This document shows, one piece after another, positions 24,072-32,207 of a stretch of 39,550 nucleotides of DNA (position 1 is the stretch's first letter; each line of letters begins with the position of its first letter). The notes under the pieces are model-generated. The model worked only from the letters and a program-made list of their open reading frames with translations. It searched no databases and was not told where the DNA came from. The stretch comes from Desulfobacterales bacterium (GTDB taxonomy: Bacteria; Desulfobacterota; Desulfobacteria; Desulfobacterales; JAFDCJ01), in assembly GCA_030066155.1 (NCBI GenBank), contig JASJCE010000002.1, positions 1 through 39,550 on the forward strand, in the 5' to 3' direction. A program made the translations under genes and the position numbers.

Positions 24072-24413
24072 ATGAGAAAGAACGTCATTTTCACGGCATG
24101 GATAATGGCAATCGCATTGGTTTCACCAATGAATGGCACAGCGCTAGCGGATGTTATCACACCGCTCAATCCGCAAATGCAGGAAAATTTGCAGAATCTA
24201 TCCAAAATTTTGGTGAGCCTCTCCAATGAATTGAGTACCGGTAAAATGCCGGTAAATGCCCAGGAGGCGGCCGCTGAAATCACCAAGCAACTCGGGCAGA
24301 TTCTGCAGGATCTATCAGAGGGCAAACGGGAGTTCGATGCCCAAAAAAAGGGTATCGATGAAATGATGAAAATGTGGCAACCCTTCACCGAATCATCGCT
24401 CACGGGCAATTGA
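24072..24413 (+). CDS. Small secreted helical protein, function unknown
   Basis: A 113-residue exported protein that I do not recognise. Residues 1-26 are a Sec signal peptide (MRKNVIFTAWIMAIALVSPMNGTALA). The mature 87 residues are predicted helical and amphipathic (MQENLQNLSKILVSLSNEL; AAAEITKQLGQILQDLSEGKREFDAQKKGIDEMMKMW), without cysteine or lipobox, like a small periplasmic coiled-coil or chaperone-like protein. AAAGGAAAC precedes the ATG. It is followed 137 bp later by another small secreted-protein gene with its own predicted promoter, so the two need not be co-transcribed. Confidence 0.78.
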   Translation: MRKNVIFTAWIMAIALVSPMNGTALADVITPLNPQMQENLQNLSKILVSLSNELSTGKMPVNAQEAAAEITKQLGQILQDLSEGKREFDAQKKGIDEMMKMWQPFTESSLTGN

Positions 24414-24447
24414 TGGTTTAGAATTGAATTTTCCCAATAATGTTGGA

Positions 24448-24476
24448 TTGACGCGGTTTGATATCGGTTTTACAGT
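24448..24476 (+). promoter_or_regulatory. Predicted sigma70-type promoter
   Basis: TTGACG (24448-24453) and TACAGT (24471-24476) are separated by exactly 17 bases, 75 bp ahead of the 24551 start codon. The match is 5/6 at -35 and 4/6 at -10. This is prediction by eye only. Confidence 0.4.
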
Positions 24477-24550
24477 AACTAAAATGTATGTTTTTTCTTG
24501 CGGGCATTTTACCGCAATACCAATGCACAACTTAACAGGGGAAGGATAAT

Positions 24551-24958
24551 ATGAACATGAAAACTCGGAGTGCTAGCCGTGTAGTGTCCATCGCTTTTTT
24601 TTCGTTAATGCTTACTCTGGCAATGACCCAGGTTGCTGCCGCAGAAAGCGTTAAATTGGAGGGCGAGATTCGGGGTGCCAAATGCACGCATTTTCAGACG
24701 GAATGCTTTAACGACGACAATCACATTGCTCTGGAGCCCGATTTTGTTTTAGTGTTGCCGAATGGCGATTATTACTTTATGCCCAATCTTGCCAGAGCAG
24801 TAAAAGCCAGGCATGCCTATAAAAAAGTTCGCATTCACGGTGACCTTCGAAATCAGGAGTTGTGGGTGGATAAGCTGATGGATGTGGAACCTAAAGGACG
24901 GCGTTCGAAAACGACCTGGGATTGGTCTGACCAGGATGAATTCTGGGAATCCAGATAA
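24551..24958 (+). CDS. Small secreted protein with Cys pair, function unknown
   Basis: A 135-residue exported protein that I do not recognise. A signal peptide of about 31 residues ends QVAAA. The mature part starts SVKLEGEIRGAKCTHFQTECF, with C45 and C52 placed to form a disulfide in an oxidising periplasm. It continues with a beta-rich stretch (FVLVLPNGDYYFMPNL; KKVRIHGDLRNQELWVDKL) suggestive of a small OB-like or beta-sandwich domain, similar in feel to DUF-type 'KVRIxG' periplasmic proteins. GGGGAAGG precedes the ATG and a predicted promoter lies 75 bp upstream. A clear intrinsic terminator follows at 25001-25026, so it looks like a single-gene unit. Confidence 0.8.
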   Translation: MNMKTRSASRVVSIAFFSLMLTLAMTQVAAAESVKLEGEIRGAKCTHFQTECFNDDNHIALEPDFVLVLPNGDYYFMPNLARAVKARHAYKKVRIHGDLRNQELWVDKLMDVEPKGRRSKTTWDWSDQDEFWESR

Positions 24959-25000
24959 ATTCCTGCAGCTACTTGGTCTGCGGGTTGAAGGTACTAACAT

Positions 25001-25026
25001 GGAGGCTTTTCGAGCCTCCTTTTTTT
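25001..25026 (+). terminator. Intrinsic terminator
   Basis: The stem GGAGGCT/AGCCTCC with loop TTTCG (25001-25019) is followed by a seven-T run (25020-25026). It ends the 24551 transcript. The T-run touches the stop codon of the convergent 25025 gene. Confidence 0.85.
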
Positions 25027-25726
25027 ACTTTATTCTGTAAAACAGACGCAACCGTAGAATGTGCTCTTGGGCGGTAAATGCGTCACCCGCGCTGCCGCGA
25101 CCCTGCTGCAGATGATAGTGCAGCTGAACCCGCCAGGCGTCGGATAGCCTTGTACCAACTCCCGCATCATATCGTATTCGATTGACAAACATCGGCCTTT
25201 CAACATCCCAGAACGGCTCGATCGACCCCAACAGATAGACTCCGTTTTTGAACAGAATATTATAATTCGGTGTTCGGATACCCAACTGGTAGCGGGCCCG
25301 AACCGTGAAATCAAAATCGCGATCACCTTCCGTCTCCCAGGTCATGCGCTCTTCCAGTCGGAAATAATGGCTGACCGGGTAATCGCCGAGTTTGGGGCCG
25401 ATAAATCGGAGACCCTGCCAGGGGCCGATCTCGAAGGTATCTTCCTCATCGTCAAAAAAGACCTTAAAAAAACGAACCCCGCCGTGTACGGTGAACCAGT
25501 CTCTGGCCCGGTAGCGAACAGAGGGCCGGAAATAAACCAGCGTAAAATCACTGTCGCTGAGCACGCCCCGGATGCCCTGGTCGCCGTCGTAGCGCCAGCC
25601 GTCGGCAAATCGATAAATTGTGGCAATGTCGGACCAGGTTTGAAAATCGGCGCCGTCACTGGATCCCGCCAGGATCGTAATCAGTATGGCTGTGACAACT
25701 GTGACATTGATCCGGAGTTTATACAT
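25025..25726 (-). CDS. Outer-membrane beta-barrel protein, DUF2490-like
   Basis: A 233-residue exported barrel protein. Residues 1-25 are a signal peptide (MYKLRINVTVVTAILITILAGSSDG). The mature chain begins ADFQTWSDIATIYRF and alternates short amphipathic strands (LVYFRPSVRYRARDWFTVHGGVRFF; YFRLEERMTWE; FTVRARYQLGIRTP; RYDAGVGTRLSDAWRVQLHYHLQQ), ending in the aromatic-rich strand ILRLRLFYRIK. This is the pattern of DUF2490 outer-membrane proteins, whose job is unknown. It is probably transcribed alone. The 880-bp upstream region contains repeats and a 20-codon frame. Barrel nature is firm, family assignment moderate. Confidence 0.72.
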   Translation of the reverse strand: MYKLRINVTVVTAILITILAGSSDGADFQTWSDIATIYRFADGWRYDGDQGIRGVLSDSDFTLVYFRPSVRYRARDWFTVHGGVRFFKVFFDDEEDTFEIGPWQGLRFIGPKLGDYPVSHYFRLEERMTWETEGDRDFDFTVRARYQLGIRTPNYNILFKNGVYLLGSIEPFWDVERPMFVNRIRYDAGVGTRLSDAWRVQLHYHLQQGRGSAGDAFTAQEHILRLRLFYRIK

Positions 25727-25860
25727 CGTACGAATTAATCCGCCCTGAAAAATGGCATTTTACATGATCAGATGCGCTTTTGGGAATACTGAAAGATCCA
25801 GTTAGGGCGAAGCAAGCGGATTAATTAATTTAATGCTTCGCATTCTTTTGAAATCTGATT

Positions 25861-25900
25861 TTTTTGCGCGTTTCGCGCCTTTTTGCGGCTATATCAAAAA
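25861..25900. repeat. GCGC/T-rich dispersed module, copy 3
   Basis: TTTTTGCGCGTTTCGCGCC then TTTTTGCGGCTATATCAAAAA repeats the module seen at 4899-4931 and, inverted, at 20931-20958. Its edge supplies the stop codon of the 25894-25956 frame. Confidence 0.65.
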
Positions 25901-25956
25901 TAAAGCTTTGCAAATGCCAAAACAACTGAACATGCCCAAATAATATTCTTCATCAT
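25894..25956 (-). pseudogene. 20-codon frame resembling a truncated signal-peptide gene
   Basis: AAAGGAGG lies 11 bases before ATG ATG, opening the frame MMKNIIWACSVVLAFA plus four residues and a TGA. It reads like the signal peptide of a small exported protein or lipoprotein. The stop codon lies at the border with the GCGC module, so a small secreted-protein gene may have been cut by that repeat. A genuine 20-residue membrane peptide is the alternative. Confidence 0.35.
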
Positions 25957-26126
25957 TCTGTTTTAATCCTCCTTTGTTGGATTGAGCATCGCTCTCCGCA
26001 AGTCCCTGCCAGGTCCAAATTCAAACGGGACAGATAATGCAACTTTACACCGAAGGGCAGCTATCGGTCAAGCCGCGAGCGTCCAGTCTGATCAAATGAG
26101 AAACTCTAGCTTTTGAAAGAAAATGA

Positions 26127-26287
26127 GGAATGGATTCCTATCTCAAAATAAAAAAATTGGACAGGATCAACAGGATCGCTAGGATAAGGCGGCCTTCGGC
26201 CGAAAGGCATCTCGCCGCAGGCGAAAAAAATCCTGATAATCCTGTAAATCCTGTCTAAATAAAAATAATAAAAATCGAATCCATTCG
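26127..26287 (+). repeat. MITE-like 161-bp module, copy 2
   Basis: The inverted ends are GGAATGGATTC (26127-26137) and GAATCCATTCG (26277-26287, last base mismatched). By eye it is roughly 85-90% identical to the reverse complement of 10887-11047 and has the same length. Homology extends leftward to about 26079. It lies 320 bp before the MaoC/phosphotransacylase gene. Confidence 0.8.
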
Positions 26288-26609
26288 TCATTCCAGGTAG
26301 AGCACGAGTTGTCGGTAAAAACCGAATCCTGAGCGAAACTGATAAAACTCTAACAATTCTATTCTTAAATGAAATTTGGAGCATAGACACGCGGCAGTGC
26401 ACGGTGTCGTCCGGGATGAAAATTGAATTTGACAAACAGATAGCAGTTTGCCAAGTATAGGTCCGGAGAGCAAATGGCCGCCAGCCTGACAACAGACGGT
26501 GAATCTATTATGCCTGTTAAGTTGACTGGCCGATAATCCGAACATTTCTGCAATCTCCATCTCTGCAGGACAAACCGGATAATACGTCATTACCAGGAAA
26601 GCCGACGAT

Positions 26610-28016
26610 ATGATTACCAATAAGACATTTAACGAAATTAATATCGGTGACACCGCCAGCCTGGAGCGAACCTTAACCAAACGTGATGTGGACATGTTTG
26701 CGGTCATCAGCGGGGATATGAACCCCACCCATCTGAGCGATGAATATGCCCAGATGTTGCTCGAACGCCAGAAGGTCAGCGGCCACAGCATGTGGGGCGG
26801 TGCGTTGATATCGAGCCTCCTCGGCAATGACCTGCCTGGTCCGGGGACGGTCTACAAATCACAGCACCTGGAGTTTCACGGCGCCCTCGAGCTGGAAGAT
26901 ACGCTTACCGTGAGCATAACGGTCAAAGAAAAACGGGCGGCGGAAAATACGGTCATATTCGACTGTCAGGCTGTTAACCAGCGCAACGAGGAAATCATAT
27001 CGGGCATCGCCGAGGTTCGGGCTCCCTCCAAAAAGGCGAGCGGAGCGGGTGTGGCCGCCCATGACCTGACGTACCACGCGCGCCACGCATTTCGGGATCT
27101 CATTGAAAAAGTGCAGGATGACGATCCCATTTCGGTGGCGGTCGCGCATCCGTGCAGCAAAGCAGCCTTGGAAGGCGCCATCGATGCGGCTCGGGCTGAT
27201 ATTATTGAACCGGTGCTGGTGGGACCCGGGGCGCGCATCCGGCAGCTGGCCGATGAACTTGAGATCGACATCAGCCATTATGAGCTGGTAGATTCGCCTC
27301 ACAGCCATGCTTCTGCAGCAGAGGCGGTGTCTCTCTGCCGGGGCGGCCGGACCGAATCGCTGATGAAAGGCAGCCTGCACACGGACGAATTTATGTCGGC
27401 GATCCTGAAAAAAGAAACGGGCCTGCGAACCGCTTCGCGGGTCAGCCATGTCTTCATTCTCGATGTGCCGACCTATCCACGCCCCCTGTTTTTAACCGAC
27501 GCGGCCATCAATATCTATCCGGATCTGGAGGGCAAAATTCACATTGTGAACAATGCCGTGAGTCTGGCCCATGCCCTGGGTATAGAGACGCCCAGAGTGG
27601 CGATCCTGTCGGCCGTTGAAACCATCAATCCCAAAATCCCGTCCACTCTGGAGGCCGCCTCGCTCTGTAAAATGGCTGATCGCGGGCAGATAGCCGGCGC
27701 GATACTGGATGGACCCCTGGCGTTTGATAATGCCATCAGCAAGGAAGCCGCCCTGATCAAAGGCATTCAATCCGAAGTCGCCGGACAAGCTGACATTTTT
27801 GTGGTGCCGGATCTGGAGGCCGGCAACATGCTGGCCAAACAGCTGACCTACCTGATCGATGCCGATGCGGCCGGAATTGTGGTGGGAGCGCGGGTGCCCG
27901 TCATTTTAACCAGCAGGGCGGATTCAGCACGGGCGCGACTAACCTCATGTGCCGTTGCGGCAGCTGCGGCAATGGCCAAGCGTACAGGCGCCAAGGGCAT
28001 CAATGCGTCGGTATGA
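26610..28016 (+). CDS. Bifunctional MaoC-type enoyl-CoA hydratase / phosphotransacylase
   Basis: A 468-residue cytoplasmic fusion. Residues 1 to ~145 are a MaoC hot-dog hydratase (hydratase motif with D36 and H41 in FAVISGDMNPTHLSDEYA), which interconverts enoyl-CoA and (R)-3-hydroxyacyl-CoA. Residues ~160-468 are a PTA/PTB phosphotransacylase (VAVAHPCSKAALEGAIDAA; LKKETGLRTASRVSHVFILD; GAILDGPLAFDNAISKEAA; VPDLEAGNMLAKQLTYLIDADAAGIVVGARVPVILTSRADS), which swaps CoA for phosphate. The C-terminal pattern is the short PTB-like form. The acyl kinase gene follows after 242 bp. AGGAAAG precedes the ATG. The fusion channels an enoyl/acyl-CoA toward acyl phosphate; acyl chain length is unknown. Confidence 0.93.
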   Translation: MITNKTFNEINIGDTASLERTLTKRDVDMFAVISGDMNPTHLSDEYAQMLLERQKVSGHSMWGGALISSLLGNDLPGPGTVYKSQHLEFHGALELEDTLTVSITVKEKRAAENTVIFDCQAVNQRNEEIISGIAEVRAPSKKASGAGVAAHDLTYHARHAFRDLIEKVQDDDPISVAVAHPCSKAALEGAIDAARADIIEPVLVGPGARIRQLADELEIDISHYELVDSPHSHASAAEAVSLCRGGRTESLMKGSLHTDEFMSAILKKETGLRTASRVSHVFILDVPTYPRPLFLTDAAINIYPDLEGKIHIVNNAVSLAHALGIETPRVAILSAVETINPKIPSTLEAASLCKMADRGQIAGAILDGPLAFDNAISKEAALIKGIQSEVAGQADIFVVPDLEAGNMLAKQLTYLIDADAAGIVVGARVPVILTSRADSARARLTSCAVAAAAAMAKRTGAKGINASV

Positions 28017-28045
28017 ACCTTGAACACCCCGACGTTTTTTACCCA

Positions 28046-28204
28046 AGCCGGCGAAGCCGGAAATGACTATTGACTATTGAATAATGAATATTTGTGGTCC
28101 GCCTTCGGCGGATCGATCTTATACCGATTCTCACCAAAATAGTCGGGTTTGCGTTACTCAAATCCTGCGCGAACATGATTTGATTTCAATAAATAGGGCC
28201 TAAA
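28046..28204 (+). repeat. Composite dispersed repeat, copy C
   Basis: It opens with AAGCCGGCGAAGCCGGAAAT, continues through GACTATTGACTATTGAATA units and a TCCGCC-TTC-GGCGGA hairpin (about 28098-28112), and closes with ACTCAAATC, CATGATTTGATTTCAATAA and GGGCCTAA (28153-28204). The closing 50 bp match copy B (21092-21138). It lies directly ahead of the acetate-kinase gene. Confidence 0.65.
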
Positions 28205-28258
28205 TTGAGCGGTTCCAATTAGAGGGGCGGAGTAATTAGATTCAAGTGGAAGTAATCT

Positions 28259-29458
28259 ATGCAAGGATGCATTTCAGTCATTAACAGTGGATCGTCAAGC
28301 ATCAAGTTTTCGGTTTACGACCATGTCGAAACTCAGGAGTTGAGATTCGTTTTTGGGGGACAGGTGGAGGGAATCGGTGTGGCCCCGCGCTTTAAAGCTC
28401 GAGCTAACCATGGCGAAATTCTCGCCGAGAAAACCTGGGATCACGGTCCCGATGTCAACCATGAAAGTCTGATGGGCTATCTCATCGGTTGGATTCGAGA
28501 AAACCGGCAACAGCTAAATCTTGAATTGACGGGAGTCGGACACCGGGTCGTCCATGGTGGAAGTGCCTACAGCAGCCCGGTCAAAGTGGATGACGCCGTA
28601 TTGCGAAGACTTGAAAAGTATATCCCCCTGGCGCCGCTGCATCAGCCTCACAATCTTGGTCCCATCCGGTCGGTTATGAAGCTGGGTGCCGATATTCCGC
28701 AGGTCGCCTGTTTCGACACCGCTTTTCATCGCACCAATCCGCCGCTATCCCAGATTTTCGCCCTGCCGCGTCGGTATACGGACGAAGGCATTCGGCGCTA
28801 CGGGTTTCATGGCCTCTCCTATGAGTATATTTCCCGCAGGCTGCAGGTACTGGATTCCAAAGTCGCGGCAGGGCGGGTTGTGGTCGCGCATCTGGGCAGC
28901 GGTGCCAGTATGTGTGCCCTGCAAGGCGGAAGAAGTATTGCCAGTACCATGGGATTTTCAGCAATGGACGGTATTCCGATGGGAACCCGTCCCGGCAATC
29001 TGGATCCGGGGGTGGTGCTGTACCTGATGCAGGAAAAGGGAACGACGCCGGATGAGCTGGCGGATTTGTTTTACAAGCGTTCCGGTCTGCTCGGCATCTC
29101 CGGAGTCAGCAATGACATGCGGATCCTGTTGGAGAGCAGTGATCCGCAGGCGGAGGAAGCTATTGGCGTATTTGTGTATCGCATTCAGCGGGAACTCGGC
29201 TCTCTGGCTGCTGCTCTGGGTGGACTGGACGCGCTGGTGTTTACGGCCGGCGTCGGTGAAAATTCGCCTGCCATTCGTGCCCGGGTTTGTGAGGGGGCCC
29301 AATGGCTTGGCCTGCAGTTGGATCCGGCCGCAAACGACCAGAATCTGCTAAAAATCAGTACGCCGGAAAGCCAGGTCTCGATCTGGGTCATACCAACCAA
29401 CGAGGAATTAATGATCGCGACCCATACACGGAATGTTCTGCTTGGAGCACAGGAATGA
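28259..29458 (+). CDS. ackA: Acetate/acyl kinase (AckA family)
   Basis: A 399-residue ASKHA-fold kinase that converts acyl phosphate and ADP to the carboxylate and ATP. Family signatures are the N-terminal INSGSSSIKFSVYD, HRVVHGG, the catalytic-Asp segment ACFDTAFH, HLGSGASMCA, AMDGIPMGTRPGNLDPGV and FTAGVGENS. Length is normal. It follows the MaoC/phosphotransacylase fusion and, with it, forms a PTA-Ack (or Ptb-Buk-like) energy-conserving pair; propionate or butyrate may be used instead of acetate, which sequence alone cannot tell. TGGAAG precedes the ATG. The composite repeat copy C occupies the upstream gap. Confidence 0.95.
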   Translation: MQGCISVINSGSSSIKFSVYDHVETQELRFVFGGQVEGIGVAPRFKARANHGEILAEKTWDHGPDVNHESLMGYLIGWIRENRQQLNLELTGVGHRVVHGGSAYSSPVKVDDAVLRRLEKYIPLAPLHQPHNLGPIRSVMKLGADIPQVACFDTAFHRTNPPLSQIFALPRRYTDEGIRRYGFHGLSYEYISRRLQVLDSKVAAGRVVVAHLGSGASMCALQGGRSIASTMGFSAMDGIPMGTRPGNLDPGVVLYLMQEKGTTPDELADLFYKRSGLLGISGVSNDMRILLESSDPQAEEAIGVFVYRIQRELGSLAAALGGLDALVFTAGVGENSPAIRARVCEGAQWLGLQLDPAANDQNLLKISTPESQVSIWVIPTNEELMIATHTRNVLLGAQE

Positions 29459-29682
29459 CAGCCGTAGCGATAGAGAGAACATTTTATACCTAAATTTTTT
29501 CGGTAAACTTCGATGCCTAAAAGTGTCTAATCCGCAAACTCAATCATCACTATTGAAAACTACGTGCAAAATACCGGTTATAATACGATGACGGATGAAT
29601 TATAAATACGAATGCAGTTCTTTTTTACACAAATAACAAATAACCAATCACTAATAACTTGTTTCTAGAAAGGAAGCATGAC

Positions 29683-30444
29683 ATGCGCCGTAAAAACGCT
29701 CTGGTAGTGGGAATTGCCAACCAGGAAAGCATCAGCGCCGGAATCGCAAAGGAATTGAGTGTAAATGGCTATAACATCATTCCGACCTATCTGAACGAAA
29801 AGGCCTTGCCCTTCGTCAAAGAGGTAACCGATCAACTCGGAGTAGATAAGCTGTTTCCCTTCAAGGTCGGCAACGACGATCAGCTGCAGGCCATTATAGA
29901 TTACCTCCAGTCCGCGGGCCTGCGATTGGATGCTTTTGTGCATGGGATCGCATTTGCATCGGAGATCAAGAAGGATTTGCACGAGGTTTCCTGGCAAAGC
30001 TTTAAAGACTCCACCCGGGTTTCGTCTTTTTCCATGGTCGAAATAACGGGTAAACTCATTGCCGCAGATGTCCTTAATCCGGGCGGCTCTATTCTGACCC
30101 TGTCCTATATCGGGTCTCATCTGGCGGTTGAAGGCTACAACATGATGGGACCGGTAAAGAGCATCCTGGAGGCCCTGGTCAGGGGACTTGCCAGTGAACT
30201 CGGCGGCAAAGGCATCCGCGTGAATGCGATCTCACCCGGACCGGTCATGACGCGAGCTGCCGGCGGCATTAAAGGGTTCTCCAATCTGCTCGAGGTATCC
30301 CGCAACGCCAGTCCGCTCAGCCGGACCGCCGAACTGGATGACATCGGCAAGCTGGCCTTCGAAGTGATCACCAACCCGTCCATCACCGGGTCGGTGTACC
30401 TGGTCGACTGCGGATCCAGTGTGACGATCCGAGTGCCATCATAA
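29683..30444 (+). CDS. fabI: FabI-like enoyl-ACP/enoyl-CoA reductase
   Basis: A 253-residue short-chain reductase of the FabI branch, which reduces the double bond of an enoyl thioester with NAD(P)H. The N-terminal nucleotide site is ALVVGIANQESISAGIA, the FabI-type replacement of the Gly-rich loop. Active-site residues are Y142 (TLSYIGS), Y152 and K159 (GYNMMGPVK), at the spacing of E. coli Y146, Y156 and K163. NAISPGPVMTRAAGGI matches the FabI substrate loop. The ATG at 29683 is used because AGAAAGGAAG precedes it; an upstream TTG at 29659 is unlikely. In this cluster the substrate may be a CoA thioester rather than ACP. A divergent paralogue follows 25 bp downstream. Confidence 0.88.
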   Translation: MRRKNALVVGIANQESISAGIAKELSVNGYNIIPTYLNEKALPFVKEVTDQLGVDKLFPFKVGNDDQLQAIIDYLQSAGLRLDAFVHGIAFASEIKKDLHEVSWQSFKDSTRVSSFSMVEITGKLIAADVLNPGGSILTLSYIGSHLAVEGYNMMGPVKSILEALVRGLASELGGKGIRVNAISPGPVMTRAAGGIKGFSNLLEVSRNASPLSRTAELDDIGKLAFEVITNPSITGSVYLVDCGSSVTIRVPS

Positions 30445-30469
30445 CCTGACACCTAAGAACGGGGGTAAA

Positions 30470-31231
30470 ATGGAAACTAAAAATGCACTGATCGTGGGCA
30501 TCAGAGATGAAGACAGTATCTGTCACGCTATAGCCGGTGAAATTAAACGCGCTGGCTATAATATATATGCGACCTATGAAGATGAGGACACCTATCCCTC
30601 CGTCAGTCGGGTGGCCGAAGCGATGGGAATCAAAAAGCTGTTCCCTTACGATGCCCGCCGGGATGAGGATTTGGAAGCATTTACATCGGCTGTAAGGCAG
30701 GAAGGCATTTCCCTGGACATTCTGGTGCACGGGATTTCCTACTCCACGGCCGAAGGCGCCAAACTTGACCTGCCGTTGCTGGACGTGACCTGGGAAGAGT
30801 TCACCGATGCCATTCGCGTGGGCGCATTTTCGCTGGCGGAAATCTCGGGCGGACTGCTGGACGTGTTCAAGGACGACGCGTCCATTCTGGCGGTAACCCT
30901 GCGCTGGAGCAAAGTCGCGGTACCGAGATTCAATGTCGTCAGTGCCACTAAGGCGGCTTTGGAGTCCATCATCAGAGGCCTGGCCCAGTCGTTGGGAAAC
31001 GCCAAAAAGATCCGGGTTAACGGCATCTCACCGGGCTTTGTCAGCACCTACTCTCTTTCCAAGATCGGCAACCGTCTCGAACTTCTGGAGCAGGCCAAAA
31101 TCAAATCGCCGTTGAAAACCAATGTGCGCAAGGAGAATATCGCCAGCCTGGCTGTCAGCATTCTAGAAAACCCATCCATTACGGGAATGATTTATCCCAT
31201 TGACGCCGGCGTGGACATCATGGGAGTGTAA
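30470..31231 (+). CDS. FabI-like paralogue lacking both active-site tyrosines
   Basis: A 253-residue protein of the same length and layout as the preceding FabI-like enzyme (ALIVGIRDEDSICHAIAGEI; VNGISPGFVSTYSLS; ITGMIYPIDAG). At the catalytic Tyr-x6-Lys it has F154 and K161 (RFNVVSATK), and at the first Tyr position it has L144 within AVTLRWSK. Lacking both tyrosines, it probably cannot perform the normal FabI reduction. It may be a structural partner of the active paralogue in a mixed tetramer, bind ligand as a sensor, or use another chemistry. GGGGG lies ahead of the ATG, and the 25-bp gap indicates co-transcription. The frame is intact with normal coding character, so it is not an evident pseudogene. 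Confidence 0.85.
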   Translation: METKNALIVGIRDEDSICHAIAGEIKRAGYNIYATYEDEDTYPSVSRVAEAMGIKKLFPYDARRDEDLEAFTSAVRQEGISLDILVHGISYSTAEGAKLDLPLLDVTWEEFTDAIRVGAFSLAEISGGLLDVFKDDASILAVTLRWSKVAVPRFNVVSATKAALESIIRGLAQSLGNAKKIRVNGISPGFVSTYSLSKIGNRLELLEQAKIKSPLKTNVRKENIASLAVSILENPSITGMIYPIDAGVDIMGV

Positions 31232-31308
31232 ACTTCCGAGCCCAGAGGAGCCGGCCATGATCCGACTTGGAGTGTTCAATTGGCATTTAACTTGACCGGC
31301 GGTACTCT

Positions 31309-31340
31309 GGTTTCAGTGTTCAGTGTTCAGGTTTCAGCAC
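31309..31340. repeat. GTTTCAGTGTTCAG short-unit array
   Basis: Four imperfect TTCAGTG/TTTCAG units. The same words occur at 10809-10835 and, complemented, around 14780-14806 and 37366-37397, in each case between genes. Confidence 0.6.
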
Positions 31341-31412
31341 TGTTAATTGAGGTATTTAGATAGTTAAAAATAAATAAATTAACACAAGGACTACTGGAAA
31401 AGGAGAAAGAGT

Positions 31413-32207
31413 ATGTTAGATATAAAGAATGCAGTGGCCGTTATTACCGGCGGCGGGGGTGGAATTGGTTTAGAGGTTGCTAAATACTGGGTTCGCAACG
31501 GTGGGAAAGTGGTCATTGCCGACATTTCTCAGGATCTTCTGGATCAGGCCGAGGCTGAGCTCAAGTCCATCGGAGGCGACGTTCTTGCGGTGGTCACAAA
31601 CGTCACCAAAGAAGAAGACAACAGCAGGCTGGCCGATGCCGCCATCGAAAAATTCGGGCAAATTAACCTGGTGGCGCCTTTTGCGGGAATTATTCGCGAC
31701 GGCCTGATGGTTTCTCCGGACCGAGAGACCGGCAAGGTCACCCGCAAAATGTCGATCGCCGATTTCCAGATTGTTGTGGATATTAATCTGAGCGGTGTGT
31801 TTTTAACCGTTCGGGAATGCACCGAACGCATGATCAACCACGACTGCCATGGGTTGATCTGCTTAATTTCTTCCACCGGCTCTCTGGGAACCGCCGGACA
31901 GATAAACTATTCGGCGACCAAAGCGGCCATGTCCGTCATGCCCAAGGTTCTCACGGCCGAATTTTTTCGACGAAAGCTGGCGCACAAAATACGCTGTGTG
32001 GCGGTAGCGCCCGGATACGTCGGAACGGCGATGGTCAAGGGCATGAATCAAAAAGCGTTGGACGGAATTTTATCCCAGGTTCCCATCGGACGGCTGATCG
32101 AACCGGAAGAAGTTGCCCAGCTTGTGGCCGACATCTACCGGAATGAAGCCCTGGCAGGAGAGGTGTTTTTCATCCATGGCGGATTGAGACTCGGATCCAA
32201 GGGATGA
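31413..32207 (+). CDS. SDR-family 3-ketoacyl reductase (FabG/PhaB-like)
   Basis: A 264-residue classical short-chain dehydrogenase/reductase. The NAD(P) motif is TGGGGGIG (12-19), the catalytic Ser is in LISSTGS (153-156), and Y166 and K170 form YSATK. VAPGYVGTAM and the C-terminal GEVFFIHGGLRLG are standard SDR elements. D37 (VVIADIS) at the end of the second strand suggests NADH preference. By context it would reduce a 3-ketoacyl-CoA/ACP to a 3-hydroxyacyl thioester, the substrate of the MaoC domain; other SDR substrates are possible. AAAAGGAG precedes the ATG. It lies 181 bp after the FabI paralogue and 427 bp before the DUF3141 gene. Confidence 0.88.
   Translation: MLDIKNAVAVITGGGGGIGLEVAKYWVRNGGKVVIADISQDLLDQAEAELKSIGGDVLAVVTNVTKEEDNSRLADAAIEKFGQINLVAPFAGIIRDGLMVSPDRETGKVTRKMSIADFQIVVDINLSGVFLTVRECTERMINHDCHGLICLISSTGSLGTAGQINYSATKAAMSVMPKVLTAEFFRRKLAHKIRCVAVAPGYVGTAMVKGMNQKALDGILSQVPIGRLIEPEEVAQLVADIYRNEALAGEVFFIHGGLRLGSKG

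Larger units (their letters stand above)
25727..26609. other. 883-bp spacer with repeat module copy 2 and a tiny frame
   Basis: No full gene. It holds the GCGC module at 25861-25900, a 20-codon frame with strong Shine-Dalgarno (25894-25956, minus), and the second copy of the 161-bp module (26127-26287). TTGACA at 26429-26434 may be a -35 for the MaoC/phosphotransacylase gene, but the -10 is poor. Longer minus-strand frames over 26106-26827 run through the repeat and antisense to the next gene, and are rejected. Confidence 0.55.

Noticed and set aside
26106-26827. Minus-strand frames over the 161-bp module and the start of the MaoC fusion
   Set aside because: They run through repeat sequence and antisense to a strongly supported gene.
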